A program made the position numbers and the translations under genes. This document shows, in pieces, positions 15,541 to 24,108 of a stretch of DNA of 42,056 nucleotides; the first letter of the stretch is position 1; every line of letters starts with the position of its first letter. This DNA comes from Nocardioides allogilvus (GTDB taxonomy: Bacteria > Actinomycetota > Actinomycetes > Propionibacteriales > Nocardioidaceae). Under the pieces are notes generated by a model. The model did not search any database. It was not told the origin of the DNA and was given only the letters and a program-made list of their open reading frames with translations. The DNA lies in the NCBI RefSeq assembly GCF_003047285.1, contig NZ_PZYX01000019.1:1-42056 (forward strand), read 5' to 3'.

Positions 15541-17942
15541 GGACCTTCTGCCGAGCCGGTCGCCGCCTTCGCGCCAGACATGGCACCGAGGACCTTCTCA
15601 GGCGTCAGAGGCAGGTCGCGCAGCACCACACCAAATGGCGACAAAGCATCGTTGACAGCGTTCAAGACTGCAGCCGGAGCCGCAATCAGGCCCGACTCTC
15701 CCATCCCCTTGACCCCCGAGGCGGAGTGCGAGGAGGGCGTCTCGAGGTGGTGGATCTCGAACGGTGGCGCAACGTCCATGGTCGGCAGTCCGTAGTCGAG
15801 GAACGTGGTGGTGAGAATCTGGCCCGACTCGTCGTAGGAGAGCTCCTCGAACACCGATGCACCGATGCCTTGCAGGACTCCGCCGCGGATCTGTCCCTCG
15901 ACGATGTTGGGATTGATGACCGTTCCACAGTCCTCGACCGAGAAGATCTTCTCGAAACGCACGAACCCAGTCTCGGCATCCAGCTCCACCAGGATTGCGT
16001 GACCGCCGTTGCTGAACATCGCCTGTGACGGATCGTAGGCCTGCGTGGCCTCGAGGGTCGGCTCGAAGTCCTCGGGCCAGGAGTCGAGGTCGAAGTAGAT
16101 CGCGGTGGCCACGTCAGCGATCGACAACGAAGCATCTGCGACGCCCTTGACCGACGCGAGCCCGTCCACCAGCTCGATGTCATCTGTCGACGCCTCGAGC
16201 ATGTGCGCGGCTACCTGCCGCACCTTCTCCCTGACGACGTCAGCTGCTCGTGCTACGGCGCCACCTGCAACGACCGCGCCGCGGCTCCCGATGGTGCCGG
16301 AGCCGTAGGCGTGAGAGGTCGACCGCGCCGTCTGGACGCTGACGTCCTCCACCTTGATACCCAGGGTGTCGGCTGCCATCTGTGCCATCGTCGTGGCGAG
16401 TCCCTGACCCTGGGCCGACAAACCGATCGTCACGTTGGCGGTCCCGTTGGGGTTCAACCGAACTGTGGCGGTGTCGTGGTAGACGTCGCCGAGGCCGTGC
16501 TCGAGGCTGGTCGCCGTGCTCTCACCGCTGCTCTCGACGAAGCAGCTGAGGCCCAACCCGATGTAGCGCCCCTGCTCGCGCAGCTCGGCCTGTCGACGCA
16601 GGAAGGCCGGGTAGTCGACCATCTCCTCAAGGGCGTCGATCGTCTGCAGCCAACTTCCCTCCTGGTAGACGATGCCCTGCGGGTTGGTCCACGGGAACTC
16701 GCGCACGACGTTGTGTCGACGGAAGTCGAAGGGCGACAATCCCAGCGCACGAGCGGCATCGTCCGCGAGGCACTCGCGGGCGAACGTCCCCGCCATGTAG
16801 CCCACGCCGCGGTAGGCGCCGACTGGCGTCTTGTTGGTGGCCGCGGCCTTGTAGGTGTACTCCGCAGCCGGTACGTCGTAGATGCCGGTGGGGGTCATCA
16901 CCGCGGCGCACCACGGCTCCACGGCCATGGACCACGGTGGCAGGTGGTATGCCCCGCCGTCGCCGAGCGCGTGTGTGCGGACTCCGGTGATCTTGCCGTC
17001 GGCGTCGAGCGCATAGGCGATGTCGACGTACTGCTCGTGGGCGTGGGCGCCGGCGATGAGGTTCTCTCGACGGTCCTCGATCCACTTCACAGGCCTGCCG
17101 ACTTCCCTCGCCAGGAGCGGCAACAACATCTCTTCGGGATAGACGTGCGCCTTCATGCCGAACCCACCACCGGTGTCGGGCGTGATGACTTCGACGTTCT
17201 GCTCCGGGAAACCGAGGTACGCGGTCAGCATGTACTTGAGGTAGTGCGGCATCTGGGTGTTCGACCACAGACGCAGCGCCTTCGACGACCATTCGTAGTC
17301 GGCGATCACGCCGCGGGTCTCCATGGGAGCCGCCGACACGCGGCAGGTGTAGAACCGCCCCGCTACGACCTGGTCGGCCTGGTCGAAGGCTTCTGACACG
17401 TTACCGAAGCTTGCGCCGCCGTTGAGGCCGATGTTGTCGGGCAGCTGCGGGTTCGCGACAGGGCCGCCCGCGGCCGCGGCGTCTGCGTTGGTGACGGCAG
17501 GCAGCTCCTCGAAGTCCCAGTCGATGAGTTCGCAGGCGTCCTCTGCCGCGTAGCGCGAGTCAGCCACGACTACGGCGACAGGCTCTCCGACGTAGAGGAC
17601 CTCGTCCCCCGCGAGCAGCGGCATCGTGGTCGGGAAGCAGCCTTCGACCGCCATCTCACCGACGAGGCCCTCGCAGAAGGGGGCGACGTCCTTGCCGGAC
17701 CAGGCCAGTGCCACACCCTCCGCGTCGCGGATTGCGGACAGGTCGAGGTTGGTGATCCGCGCATGTGCAACAGGACTTCGTACGAACGCCACGTGGAGCT
17801 GGCGTGGGACGTCGATGTCGGCAATGAACTCACCGCGGCCGGTGAGCAAGCGTGGGTCCTCGGATCGCAGTACTCGGGTCCCGACCGAGCGAGCCGCGAC
17901 GACCGGCGTCTTCATGTGCTGATGGGTGTCGAGCTTCTTCAC
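15537..17942 (-). CDS. Molybdenum hydroxylase large subunit, probable nicotine dehydrogenase NdhL
   Basis: The 801-residue product is a second CoxL/XdhB-type subunit: RVLRSEDPRLLTGRGEF at the N-terminus, VLYVGEPVAVVVAD, GGGFGMKAHVYPEE, AYRGVGYMAG, and KGMGESGLIAAP with the catalytic glutamate near residue 749. It lacks the CO-dehydrogenase SFR loop. I used the GTG at 17942, which overlaps the [2Fe-2S] subunit stop by four bases (GTGA); an ATG at 17915 is the alternative. The M-S-L gene order is contiguous, as I recall for the nicotine dehydrogenase genes on pAO1, and this is the main reason for preferring nicotine dehydrogenase (6-hydroxylation of the pyridine ring) over ketone dehydrogenase. 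Confidence 0.9.
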   Translation of the reverse strand: MKKLDTHQHMKTPVVAARSVGTRVLRSEDPRLLTGRGEFIADIDVPRQLHVAFVRSPVAHARITNLDLSAIRDAEGVALAWSGKDVAPFCEGLVGEMAVEGCFPTTMPLLAGDEVLYVGEPVAVVVADSRYAAEDACELIDWDFEELPAVTNADAAAAGGPVANPQLPDNIGLNGGASFGNVSEAFDQADQVVAGRFYTCRVSAAPMETRGVIADYEWSSKALRLWSNTQMPHYLKYMLTAYLGFPEQNVEVITPDTGGGFGMKAHVYPEEMLLPLLAREVGRPVKWIEDRRENLIAGAHAHEQYVDIAYALDADGKITGVRTHALGDGGAYHLPPWSMAVEPWCAAVMTPTGIYDVPAAEYTYKAAATNKTPVGAYRGVGYMAGTFARECLADDAARALGLSPFDFRRHNVVREFPWTNPQGIVYQEGSWLQTIDALEEMVDYPAFLRRQAELREQGRYIGLGLSCFVESSGESTATSLEHGLGDVYHDTATVRLNPNGTANVTIGLSAQGQGLATTMAQMAADTLGIKVEDVSVQTARSTSHAYGSGTIGSRGAVVAGGAVARAADVVREKVRQVAAHMLEASTDDIELVDGLASVKGVADASLSIADVATAIYFDLDSWPEDFEPTLEATQAYDPSQAMFSNGGHAILVELDAETGFVRFEKIFSVEDCGTVINPNIVEGQIRGGVLQGIGASVFEELSYDESGQILTTTFLDYGLPTMDVAPPFEIHHLETPSSHSASGVKGMGESGLIAAPAAVLNAVNDALSPFGVVLRDLPLTPEKVLGAMSGAKAATGSAEGP

Positions 17943-18448
17943 TGGTTCTCGCCCTCCGTGTCGGTCTGACCCTCGGCGGCTGCCTGTTCGATGGCAGAGA
18001 CGATGGTCTGGTAGCCGGTGCATCGACACAGGGAACCCGACACCGTCTCCACGATGTCCTCTCGCGTGGGGGTGGGGTTCTCCTCGAGCAACGCGGTCGC
18101 CGTCATGAGGAAGCCGGCTGTGCAGAATCCGCACTGGAGCCCGTGCTGCTCGCGGAACGCGCGCTGGAGGGGGTTCAGCTCCTGGCCGTCGGCGAGGCTC
18201 TCGACGGTGCGGATCTGACGGCCTTCCGCCTGCACGGCGAGGGTGAGGCAGGCACGCGCCGGGAGGTCGTCCAGCAGCACCGTGCACGCACCGCACACAC
18301 CGTGCTCACATCCGAGCTTGGTGCCTGGCAGTTGCGCATCCTCACGGAGGAAGTCGGCCAGCGTCCGGCGTGCCTCCACCGTTGCGCGGTAGCGGCGGCC
18401 GTTGATCGTCATGGAGACGTCCAGGCGCTCTTCGGGGGTGATGGACAC
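17939..18448 (-). CDS. Molybdenum hydroxylase [2Fe-2S] small subunit, probable nicotine dehydrogenase NdhS
   Basis: The 169-residue protein carries eight cluster cysteines in the standard pattern: C47, C52, C55 and C67 (CEHGVCGAC and AC), then C106, C109, C141 and C143 (CGFC, CRC). The GTG at 18448 lies one base after the stop of the FAD-subunit gene. An internal ATG at 18412, before TINGRRYRA, is the alternative start and would remove a 12-residue extension. The gene overlaps the large-subunit gene. It relays electrons from the molybdenum centre to FAD. Confidence 0.93.
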   Translation of the reverse strand: MSITPEERLDVSMTINGRRYRATVEARRTLADFLREDAQLPGTKLGCEHGVCGACTVLLDDLPARACLTLAVQAEGRQIRTVESLADGQELNPLQRAFREQHGLQCGFCTAGFLMTATALLEENPTPTREDIVETVSGSLCRCTGYQTIVSAIEQAAAEGQTDTEGENQ

Positions 18449-18449
18449 G

Positions 18450-19301
18450 TCAGGCTCCGTTCGTGAGTTCGCGCACGGCACGCCGTACGAGTGAGGCGAC
18501 CAGCTTCCGGCGATACTCGCTGTTGCCGTGGATGTCCGAGATCGGGTCGATCGACGCAGCTGCCGTCACGGCTGCCTCGTCCGCGACGGCCTCGGTCAGA
18601 GGGGCCTCGGCCAAGAGTCGCTCGACCTCCGCGAGCCTGCGGACCGAGCCAACCGCAGCGCCGACCGTGACCCTCGGGTCCAGAAGCACCCCATCTCGAG
18701 GGGTACCAGTGGCGGCGACGAGGGCGAGACCGTAGTCACCCTTCTTGACCGCAGCTTCCTGGAACGACCATGCAGTGCGCGTGGTGGGCACCGATACGTG
18801 GGTCAGGATCTCGTCCTCGGCGAGCGTCGAGGTGAAGGGCCCGACGAAGAAGTCGTCGGCCCCGATCGTCCTCCGCCCGCGGGGACCCACCGCGTGCATC
18901 GTTGCGCCCACGGCCAGCAGGATGGTCGGCCACTCACCGGATGGGTCGGCGTGTGCAGTACTTCCGCCGAACGTGCCGCGCGACCGGATTTGCGGATGAG
19001 CGATGTGGACCACTGCCGACGACAGGATCGGCAGACGCTCGGCAATCACAGAGGAACGCTCGATCTCTCGGTGCGTCACGCGCGCGCCGATCAGAACGGA
19101 TGTGCCTTGGTCTTCGATGCCATCGAGGCCCGGCACGTGCTGCAGGTCGACCAGGATCGAGGGCGCGGCCAGCCGCATCGCAAGGAGCGGCATCAGGCTC
19201 TGACCACCCGACAGCACCTTTGCGTCCGGGTCGGACGCCAGGTGCTCGATCGCGTCGTCGAGCGTCCGCGGTGCGACATAACGAAACTTGGGTGGCTTCA
19301 C
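18450..19301 (-). CDS. Molybdenum hydroxylase FAD-binding medium subunit, probable nicotine dehydrogenase NdhM
   Basis: The 283-residue CoxM-type protein has LSGGQSLMPLLAMR near residue 35 and GTFGGSTAHADPSGEW near residue 105, the two pyrophosphate-contacting motifs. I chose the GTG at 19301 (VKPPKFRYV) with GAGGGAG six bases upstream; a TTG five codons earlier would be weaker. The gene follows the CoxG-like gene by 34 bases and precedes the small subunit by one base, giving the order CoxG-M-S-L-Nit. The physiological electron acceptor is not evident from the window. Confidence 0.93.
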   Translation of the reverse strand: MKPPKFRYVAPRTLDDAIEHLASDPDAKVLSGGQSLMPLLAMRLAAPSILVDLQHVPGLDGIEDQGTSVLIGARVTHREIERSSVIAERLPILSSAVVHIAHPQIRSRGTFGGSTAHADPSGEWPTILLAVGATMHAVGPRGRRTIGADDFFVGPFTSTLAEDEILTHVSVPTTRTAWSFQEAAVKKGDYGLALVAATGTPRDGVLLDPRVTVGAAVGSVRRLAEVERLLAEAPLTEAVADEAAVTAAASIDPISDIHGNSEYRRKLVASLVRRAVRELTNGA

Positions 19302-19335
19302 GGCGTACTCCCTCAATCAGCGGTGAGTGATGACA

Positions 19336-20052
19336 TCAACGATTGGCCGACCGCGCCCGTGCCGAGGCGTAGCCCGCGGCGAAGACACTGATCAGAGCTG
19401 CGACGACGCTGACGAGCGCCCCACCGGTCGGCAGGGCCTTGGCCCACGACATGCCGCCAGCCAGAGCGAGGACGTCGAGCACCTCGTCGTCGCGGTCGCT
19501 GACACGCCCTCCATGCACGTCCGATGCTTGCGGAGCGGCCAGCGGAGCCGGAGCCGTGGTCGGGGGTTGTGCGTCGGCGGCAGCAGACGGGGGTGTGGTC
19601 GGCGCGCCTTCCGCTGCAACCATCTCTTGCAGTCGCTGTGCGAACATGGTCATGAGTGCCCCGCTCACGTCTGCGAGCACTCCTCGTCCGAACTGAGCGA
19701 CCTTCCCCGTGATGGCGAGCTCCGTCTCGACCACCACGCGCGTACCTCCGCCCTTCGGGTGGAGTGTCGCGCGCACGTTGGCCGTCGCGTCTCCCTGACC
19801 ACGGGCGTCCTTGCCACGTGCATGGAGGACGGCGGTGTGCGCCTTCTCGTCGAGCTCCTTGAACTGTGCGACACCCTTGTACTCGGCGGTGATCGGACCG
19901 ACCTTGATCTTGGCGCGGCCGTGGAAGTCGTCGCCTTCGACCGAGGTGATCGATGCGCCGGGAAGACACGGCGCCACCTTCTCCAGATCGGTGAGCAGGA
20001 TCCACGTCTTCTCAGGCGGAAGCGCTACTTCGAACTCGTTGAGCAACTGCAT
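19336..20052 (-). CDS. CoxG-like SRPBCC protein with C-terminal membrane anchor
   Basis: The 238-residue protein has an N-terminal CoxG/SRPBCC domain of about 150 residues (MQLLNEFEVALPPEKTW, CLPGASI, KIKVGPITAEYKG). An alanine/proline-rich linker and a hydrophobic C-terminal segment near residues 210-230 (GGALVSVVAALISVFAAGY) follow. In carbon monoxide dehydrogenase systems CoxG anchors or helps mature the enzyme at the membrane, and it commonly accompanies other members of the molybdenum hydroxylase family. The ATG at 20052 has AAGGAG eight bases upstream. Its position immediately before the M-S-L genes suggests it recruits that hydroxylase to the cytoplasmic membrane. Confidence 0.88.
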   Translation of the reverse strand: MQLLNEFEVALPPEKTWILLTDLEKVAPCLPGASITSVEGDDFHGRAKIKVGPITAEYKGVAQFKELDEKAHTAVLHARGKDARGQGDATANVRATLHPKGGGTRVVVETELAITGKVAQFGRGVLADVSGALMTMFAQRLQEMVAAEGAPTTPPSAAADAQPPTTAPAPLAAPQASDVHGGRVSDRDDEVLDVLALAGGMSWAKALPTGGALVSVVAALISVFAAGYASARARSANR

Positions 20053-20136
20053 CGGATTCTCCTTTTCGGCGGGCGCCGTATTCAATGATGCGTCAGTCGC
20101 AACGCGGGGTTACCTCGGGTGAGGCCATGCCCCGCG

Positions 20137-21321
20137 TCACGCGGGTCTGGGCAAGCCGAATCGGAATTCGGACGCCCCTGGGGGGAACTCTCCTCCATGC
20201 TGCAGAGCCGCGGCCATGGCCCGCACCTTGGTCAGGTACGCCTGACCCACGGCCAGCCGCTCGGGTTCCCACGCGGCCAAAGCCTCCCGGACGTCCCCAG
20301 AAGCCTGGACGAGTCGATCCGCAAGCGCCCACGCATCGGCAGCCGCTTTGGCAGCTCCGGCCGCGGCGTGCGGTCGTGGGGTGAAAGCCGCATCGCCGAT
20401 GAGGACGACTCGGTCGAATGCCATCTGGGGGACATCGGCGTCGGCGACAATCGTGACGAACGGCTGCGGGGCCCCGGTGATGAGGTCGCGGAAGACCGGC
20501 GCCAATTGGCTGGCCGCGCGGCCGTGGAACTCCTTGAGGCTGGACGTCGGCAAGGCCGGGAAGTGTACGGAGACGGGGCGCCGACTACCGTCGTTCGCCG
20601 TCATGAGGTCGTCGAGAGCTGCGCCGGCCTCGACGTTCCAGTACCACTGGAAGTTGAGGCGGGTGTCGCCTGTGACCTCACCGTCCGAGGAGACCTGACG
20701 GATGGGGTACGCGATGATGTGGCCGTCGGAGAGCAGTCCGTAGGTGAAGGCGTCCTGGAAGAAGTCCCACGTCTCCTCCGAGACATCACGTTGGTCCACC
20801 ATCCCCCGCCAGGTGACGTAGCCGGCATAGTCAGGCTTCCGGGCGAGCAGTTGTGATCTCGCCACAGAGCCGCCTCCGTCCGCGCAGACGATGAGGTCGG
20901 CGGAGACCTCGGTGCCGTCGGCAAAGGTGGCCGAAGAGCTGTCCGTTCCCGGCGTCACCCCGACGAGCTCCTTGCCGAGGTGGTAGCGCTGCGTCCCGAA
21001 GGCCTCGAGCAGCTTCTGGTAGACGGCGTTGTAGGCCGTGAAGCGCCATCCCGCCTCGACCCGCCCGACGCTTCGTCCGGAAGCAGCATCGAAGTAGCGC
21101 ATCTGGTGGCTCGGGACGCTGATGTCTTCCAGAGTGGTCGGGGTGCGCTCCAGCAGGTAGCGGACCAGCTCGGGCTGGACCACGATGCCCGTGCCGAAGC
21201 CTGAGAGCAGAGTGTTGCTCCGCTCGTAGACATCCACGTCGCAACCGGCATCGCGGAGCACATTCGCCGCCGTCAGGCCAGCAATCGAGCCGCCGACAAC
21301 GGCGACCTTCGGCATGCTCAT
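20137..21321 (-). CDS. dhph: 2,6-dihydroxypyridine 3-monooxygenase (FAD-dependent)
   Basis: The 394-residue protein is a group A flavin monooxygenase with VVGGSIAGLTAANVL at the N-terminus, the NADH/FAD motif CADGGGSVARSQL near residue 155 and GDAAFTPRPHAAAG near residue 300. Stretches such as LLSGFGTGIVVQPELVRYLL, GYVTWRGMVDQ and LNFQWYWNVEAG agree closely with the Arthrobacter nicotinovorans enzyme as I recall it, and the length is nearly the same. It converts 2,6-dihydroxypyridine to 2,3,6-trihydroxypyridine using NADH and oxygen. The ATG has AAGGAGG seven bases upstream. It sits between the cyclase-family gene and the CoxG-like gene in one operon. Confidence 0.93.
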   Translation of the reverse strand: MSMPKVAVVGGSIAGLTAANVLRDAGCDVDVYERSNTLLSGFGTGIVVQPELVRYLLERTPTTLEDISVPSHQMRYFDAASGRSVGRVEAGWRFTAYNAVYQKLLEAFGTQRYHLGKELVGVTPGTDSSSATFADGTEVSADLIVCADGGGSVARSQLLARKPDYAGYVTWRGMVDQRDVSEETWDFFQDAFTYGLLSDGHIIAYPIRQVSSDGEVTGDTRLNFQWYWNVEAGAALDDLMTANDGSRRPVSVHFPALPTSSLKEFHGRAASQLAPVFRDLITGAPQPFVTIVADADVPQMAFDRVVLIGDAAFTPRPHAAAGAAKAAADAWALADRLVQASGDVREALAAWEPERLAVGQAYLTKVRAMAAALQHGGEFPPGASEFRFGLPRPA

Positions 21322-21352
21322 CCCTTACCTCCTTGTCCGTCCCGTATCGCGA

Positions 21353-22279
21353 TCAGTTGTCACGCAGTGGCAGCGCGATGGGGCGGAGAGGTGCCCCGCT
21401 TGCGCCGCGCAGACGAATGGGGGCTGCGATCAGACAGAACTCGTTGACGCCGTCTCGCGACAGGTCCTCCAGGTTGACCAGCTCGATCATCGGGACGCCG
21501 GCCTCGGCAAGGAAGTGACAGTGCCCGGGCAACCAGTTGTCCTCGTGCTGGGACGGTCCGACCTCGACGCATTCCTGATCTGCAGCGATTGCCGAGATTC
21601 CCTGACTCGTGAGCCACTTGGCGGCCTCGAGGCTGAGTCCCGGAGGGTTGCCGAGGACCTTGGACCCGTCGGGCCAGTACCCCATGCGTCCGGTCCGGAC
21701 CATCGCGACGTCGCCCGGCTGCAGGGTGACGCCCGCATCAGCGAGCACCTTCTGGCAGTCCTCGACGGTGATGGCGTACGAGTCCGGCAGACAATCGACC
21801 TGGTGGCTCTTGGCAACATCGATCAACACACCACGGGTGATGATGGGCGGGATGACCTCCGCCCCGCCCTTGGTCCATCCGCGACTGCCGAGATTGTCCT
21901 CGACCGAGAACCCGTTGTAGATGTGCCCGTCAACGCCGAAGTGGCTCAGGGAATCGATGTGCGTCCCCGTGTGGGTGTACATGAAGACGACATCACCGGA
22001 GTAGCAGACGTGCCGGTTGCCGGCCTCCCCTGCCCCGTTCAGGTTGTCGACGACTGTCCCGGCCGGGGTGTGACTCATGAACAGCTGGTAGCTGGGGTCG
22101 CCTGCGGCTTGGAAGCTCGGCATGCCCACGAAGTAGTCGATGCTGAGGTCGTAGCTCCTGGTGCCGTCGACCCGCGCCAGAATGGCGGCGGAGCCTTCAG
22201 GGCTGAGGTGGTTGAGAGCTCCGAGCTGATCATCCGGTCCCCAAGGACTGGACGCGACCTTGATGCCTGCCTGCGCCAT
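21353..22279 (-). CDS. Cyclase-family metal-dependent hydrolase (PF04199), candidate ring-opening enzyme
   Basis: The 308-residue protein has the metal-binding signature of the cyclase/kynurenine formamidase family, YTHTGTHIDSLSHFG, with H103, H107, D109 and H113. It also has AADQECVEVGPSQHED near residue 240, another conserved metal/substrate region. Members hydrolyse C-N bonds in cyclic or formylated amides. The next step after dihydroxypyridine hydroxylation is hydrolytic opening of trihydroxypyridine to a ketoglutaramate, and a 'polyketide cyclase' gene has been proposed for it in known nicotine clusters. This gene lies directly upstream of the hydroxylase gene, and its ATG shares one base with the stop of the Dabb gene, so it is a strong candidate. 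The reaction itself is inferred. Confidence 0.88.
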   Translation of the reverse strand: MAQAGIKVASSPWGPDDQLGALNHLSPEGSAAILARVDGTRSYDLSIDYFVGMPSFQAAGDPSYQLFMSHTPAGTVVDNLNGAGEAGNRHVCYSGDVVFMYTHTGTHIDSLSHFGVDGHIYNGFSVEDNLGSRGWTKGGAEVIPPIITRGVLIDVAKSHQVDCLPDSYAITVEDCQKVLADAGVTLQPGDVAMVRTGRMGYWPDGSKVLGNPPGLSLEAAKWLTSQGISAIAADQECVEVGPSQHEDNWLPGHCHFLAEAGVPMIELVNLEDLSRDGVNEFCLIAAPIRLRGASGAPLRPIALPLRDN

Positions 22280-22578
22280 CAGCCGTCCTCACGCACGAAG
22301 TCCACGACGGCGCGCTCGGCCAGCTTGGGCTTGAGCTTGGCCACGACCTCGAGGTGGAACTCGTCGACCGAGTACTTCTGCAGGTCATCCCAGGACTCGA
22401 AGTCGTTGATCAGCACGCCACTGAAGGGCTGGCCATTGTCGCCCGGGTCGCCCTCGTGAGCGCCGAGCTCCCAGTACTGGATGTAGGGGTACGGCTCGCG
22501 AAGGGTGTTCAGCAACTCGATGACGTCGTCGTTGCTGTGGCCCTCGGCCACACGCCAGGAAAAGACGTGGCGAATCAT
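22279..22578 (-). CDS. Stress-responsive A/B-barrel (Dabb) domain protein
   Basis: The 99-residue product starts MIRHVFSWRVAEGHSNDDV and has the short dimeric alpha/beta-barrel pattern of Dabb proteins, with FSGVLINDFESWDDLQKY and a C-terminal VVAKLKPKL helix. The ATG at 22578 has AAGGAG eight bases upstream, so a longer in-frame extension was rejected. It is the first gene of the operon leading into the cyclase-family hydrolase, with TGATG stop-start overlap. Dabb proteins often act on small aromatic or polyketide-like compounds, so it may assist tautomerisation or protect the unstable trihydroxypyridine. That role is speculation. Confidence 0.82.
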   Translation of the reverse strand: MIRHVFSWRVAEGHSNDDVIELLNTLREPYPYIQYWELGAHEGDPGDNGQPFSGVLINDFESWDDLQKYSVDEFHLEVVAKLKPKLAERAVVDFVREDG

Positions 22579-22752
22579 GGGGAACTCCTTTGCTAACGCT
22601 TGGGTGCGCGACTGCGCTGCGTCAGTCTGGAAGCCGACCATTCCGATCGCCTCTGCATGCTCCGACAAGATGGAGGGCGTCTTTGTGGGATTGCTGACGT
22701 GCTTGCCGTCAGCGCCAGGGACGAAGTCCACTCGGGGACTCCTGGTCGTCGC

Positions 22753-23979
22753 TCAGATCCCTGTTTCGCCTTGGCTGTTCTCTCCGAGGATGGAGAGTTG
22801 ACGCTCACTGGCGTCGTGGAGCACATCGGCGAGGCGCAGGGCGACGGCGAGCTCGTCGCGGCGGTTGTTGATCGGGAATCCGAGCCGCTCCTCGATCGAC
22901 TTGAGGCGGTACGCAACCGTCCTCTCGTGCACGCGGATGCGTACCGCGGTGGCTGCCGCGTTCTGCCCCGTGTCGAAGTAGGCCTTCAACGTCTCGCGCA
23001 GGAGCTGGGTGCGCGGATCGTCGTCGCCGATCGGCCCCAACTCACTCATCATGAAGTCGCGAGCGGCCGGCGCGTCGCGAAGTACGACGCTCTCCAGAGC
23101 GACATCGCGGTAGCGCGTGACGGGTTCAGACCGAAGGCGCCCGACTCGGCACGCCTGCCATGCTTGCCGGTGTGCGCGGCGGAAGCCCTCGATCCCATTC
23201 AGGGGCCCGCCGACTGCGACGAAGGTTGCGGCCGGCGGGTGGAACGTCGCGAACTGCTGCTCGAAGGACTCGCAGAGTCGGCTACTGCCCAACCAAGCCA
23301 GCGACGTCCCGCCGGTGCCCTCGACCACGAGGAGGGATGCATCGAACAGCGCCGCCAAGGACTTCAGGGCGACCCTGGGCGCACTCCCCCACACCACTAC
23401 GGCCAGGTGATCGACCTTGAGGTTGTAACCCAGTTGCTCGGTGTCGGTCGGCACTCCGTTCAGGAGGTCCGTGACGACCGCGCGACGCTGCCGGTCCCTG
23501 CTGTGGAAGAAGTACGCGGACTTTTCCTGCTCGTAGGTCGCCACCACGTCGTGCGTGATGCGGTCGTTCCAAGCGAAGTGGTACTCGGCGGCCTGCTTCA
23601 GTACTGCGATCTGGCGGGGGCCCGCGGGGACGATGCGTACAGCCGTTTCGAGGATCCAGTTCCACAGGACCACTTGACCGATCCGGCGGGTCAGGAGCAG
23701 ATCGGTCAGCTCGACGCCAGCCTGAGCAGCGACCCTTGCCTCTTCCAAGGCTCCCTCGGAGGCACCTTCGGGGAGCTGCCGGGCGTTGCGGAGTCCGTGG
23801 ATGATGCTCGTGAGCGCGCCCGTGATGCTGGGGAGCTCGGTTTCGAGCAACATGGGGTCGTTGCGGCGGTAGTAGTTGGGAGCACCGGAGCGGCAGCGCT
23901 CCCTGACTTCCTCACTGATCGCGGGGATCTTCAGGATGAGTTCATCCGCGACCGCCCGCAGGTCGTGCTCGATCGACAT
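22753..23979 (-). CDS. PucR/CdaR-type transcriptional regulator 2
   Basis: The 408-residue regulator is a paralogue of the one at 5047-6297. It has the same architecture and a C-terminal helix-turn-helix with RVHERTVAYRLKSIEERLG around residue 349. The start MSIEHDLRAVADELILKIP aligns with the paralogue and was chosen over an upstream in-frame start. It lies upstream of the catabolic operon beginning at 22578, with about 170 bases between, and downstream of the second binding-protein gene. It probably activates one or both of these units. No clear Shine-Dalgarno was seen at the start. Confidence 0.9.
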   Translation of the reverse strand: MSIEHDLRAVADELILKIPAISEEVRERCRSGAPNYYRRNDPMLLETELPSITGALTSIIHGLRNARQLPEGASEGALEEARVAAQAGVELTDLLLTRRIGQVVLWNWILETAVRIVPAGPRQIAVLKQAAEYHFAWNDRITHDVVATYEQEKSAYFFHSRDRQRRAVVTDLLNGVPTDTEQLGYNLKVDHLAVVVWGSAPRVALKSLAALFDASLLVVEGTGGTSLAWLGSSRLCESFEQQFATFHPPAATFVAVGGPLNGIEGFRRAHRQAWQACRVGRLRSEPVTRYRDVALESVVLRDAPAARDFMMSELGPIGDDDPRTQLLRETLKAYFDTGQNAAATAVRIRVHERTVAYRLKSIEERLGFPINNRRDELAVALRLADVLHDASERQLSILGENSQGETGI

Positions 23980-24059
23980 AAGTGGATTGTAGGGCTCTGA
24001 TTCACACGTCCGAGCGGCGTTGTGACCCTCGACTGGCATCAGTCTGGGCAGGCCGTCCG

Positions 24060-24097
24060 AGGGGGAGGGCGCAGGCGTGAGCCCTGGCCCTCCCCCT
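24060..24097 (-). terminator. Hairpin terminator after the second binding-protein gene
   Basis: An 11-bp perfect stem, AGGGGGAGGGC (24060-24070) with GCCCTCCCCCT (24087-24097) and a 16-base loop, lies 11 bases past the stop codon of the binding-protein gene. Its placement parallels the hairpin after the first binding-protein gene. Confidence 0.6.
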
Positions 24098-24108
24098 TGG
24101 TTGGTGGA

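Noticed and set aside
15537..19301. Carbon monoxide dehydrogenase for the M-S-L genes
   Set aside because: The large subunit lacks the CODH active-site loop with SFR and has AYRGVG instead; the neighbours are nicotine-pathway genes.
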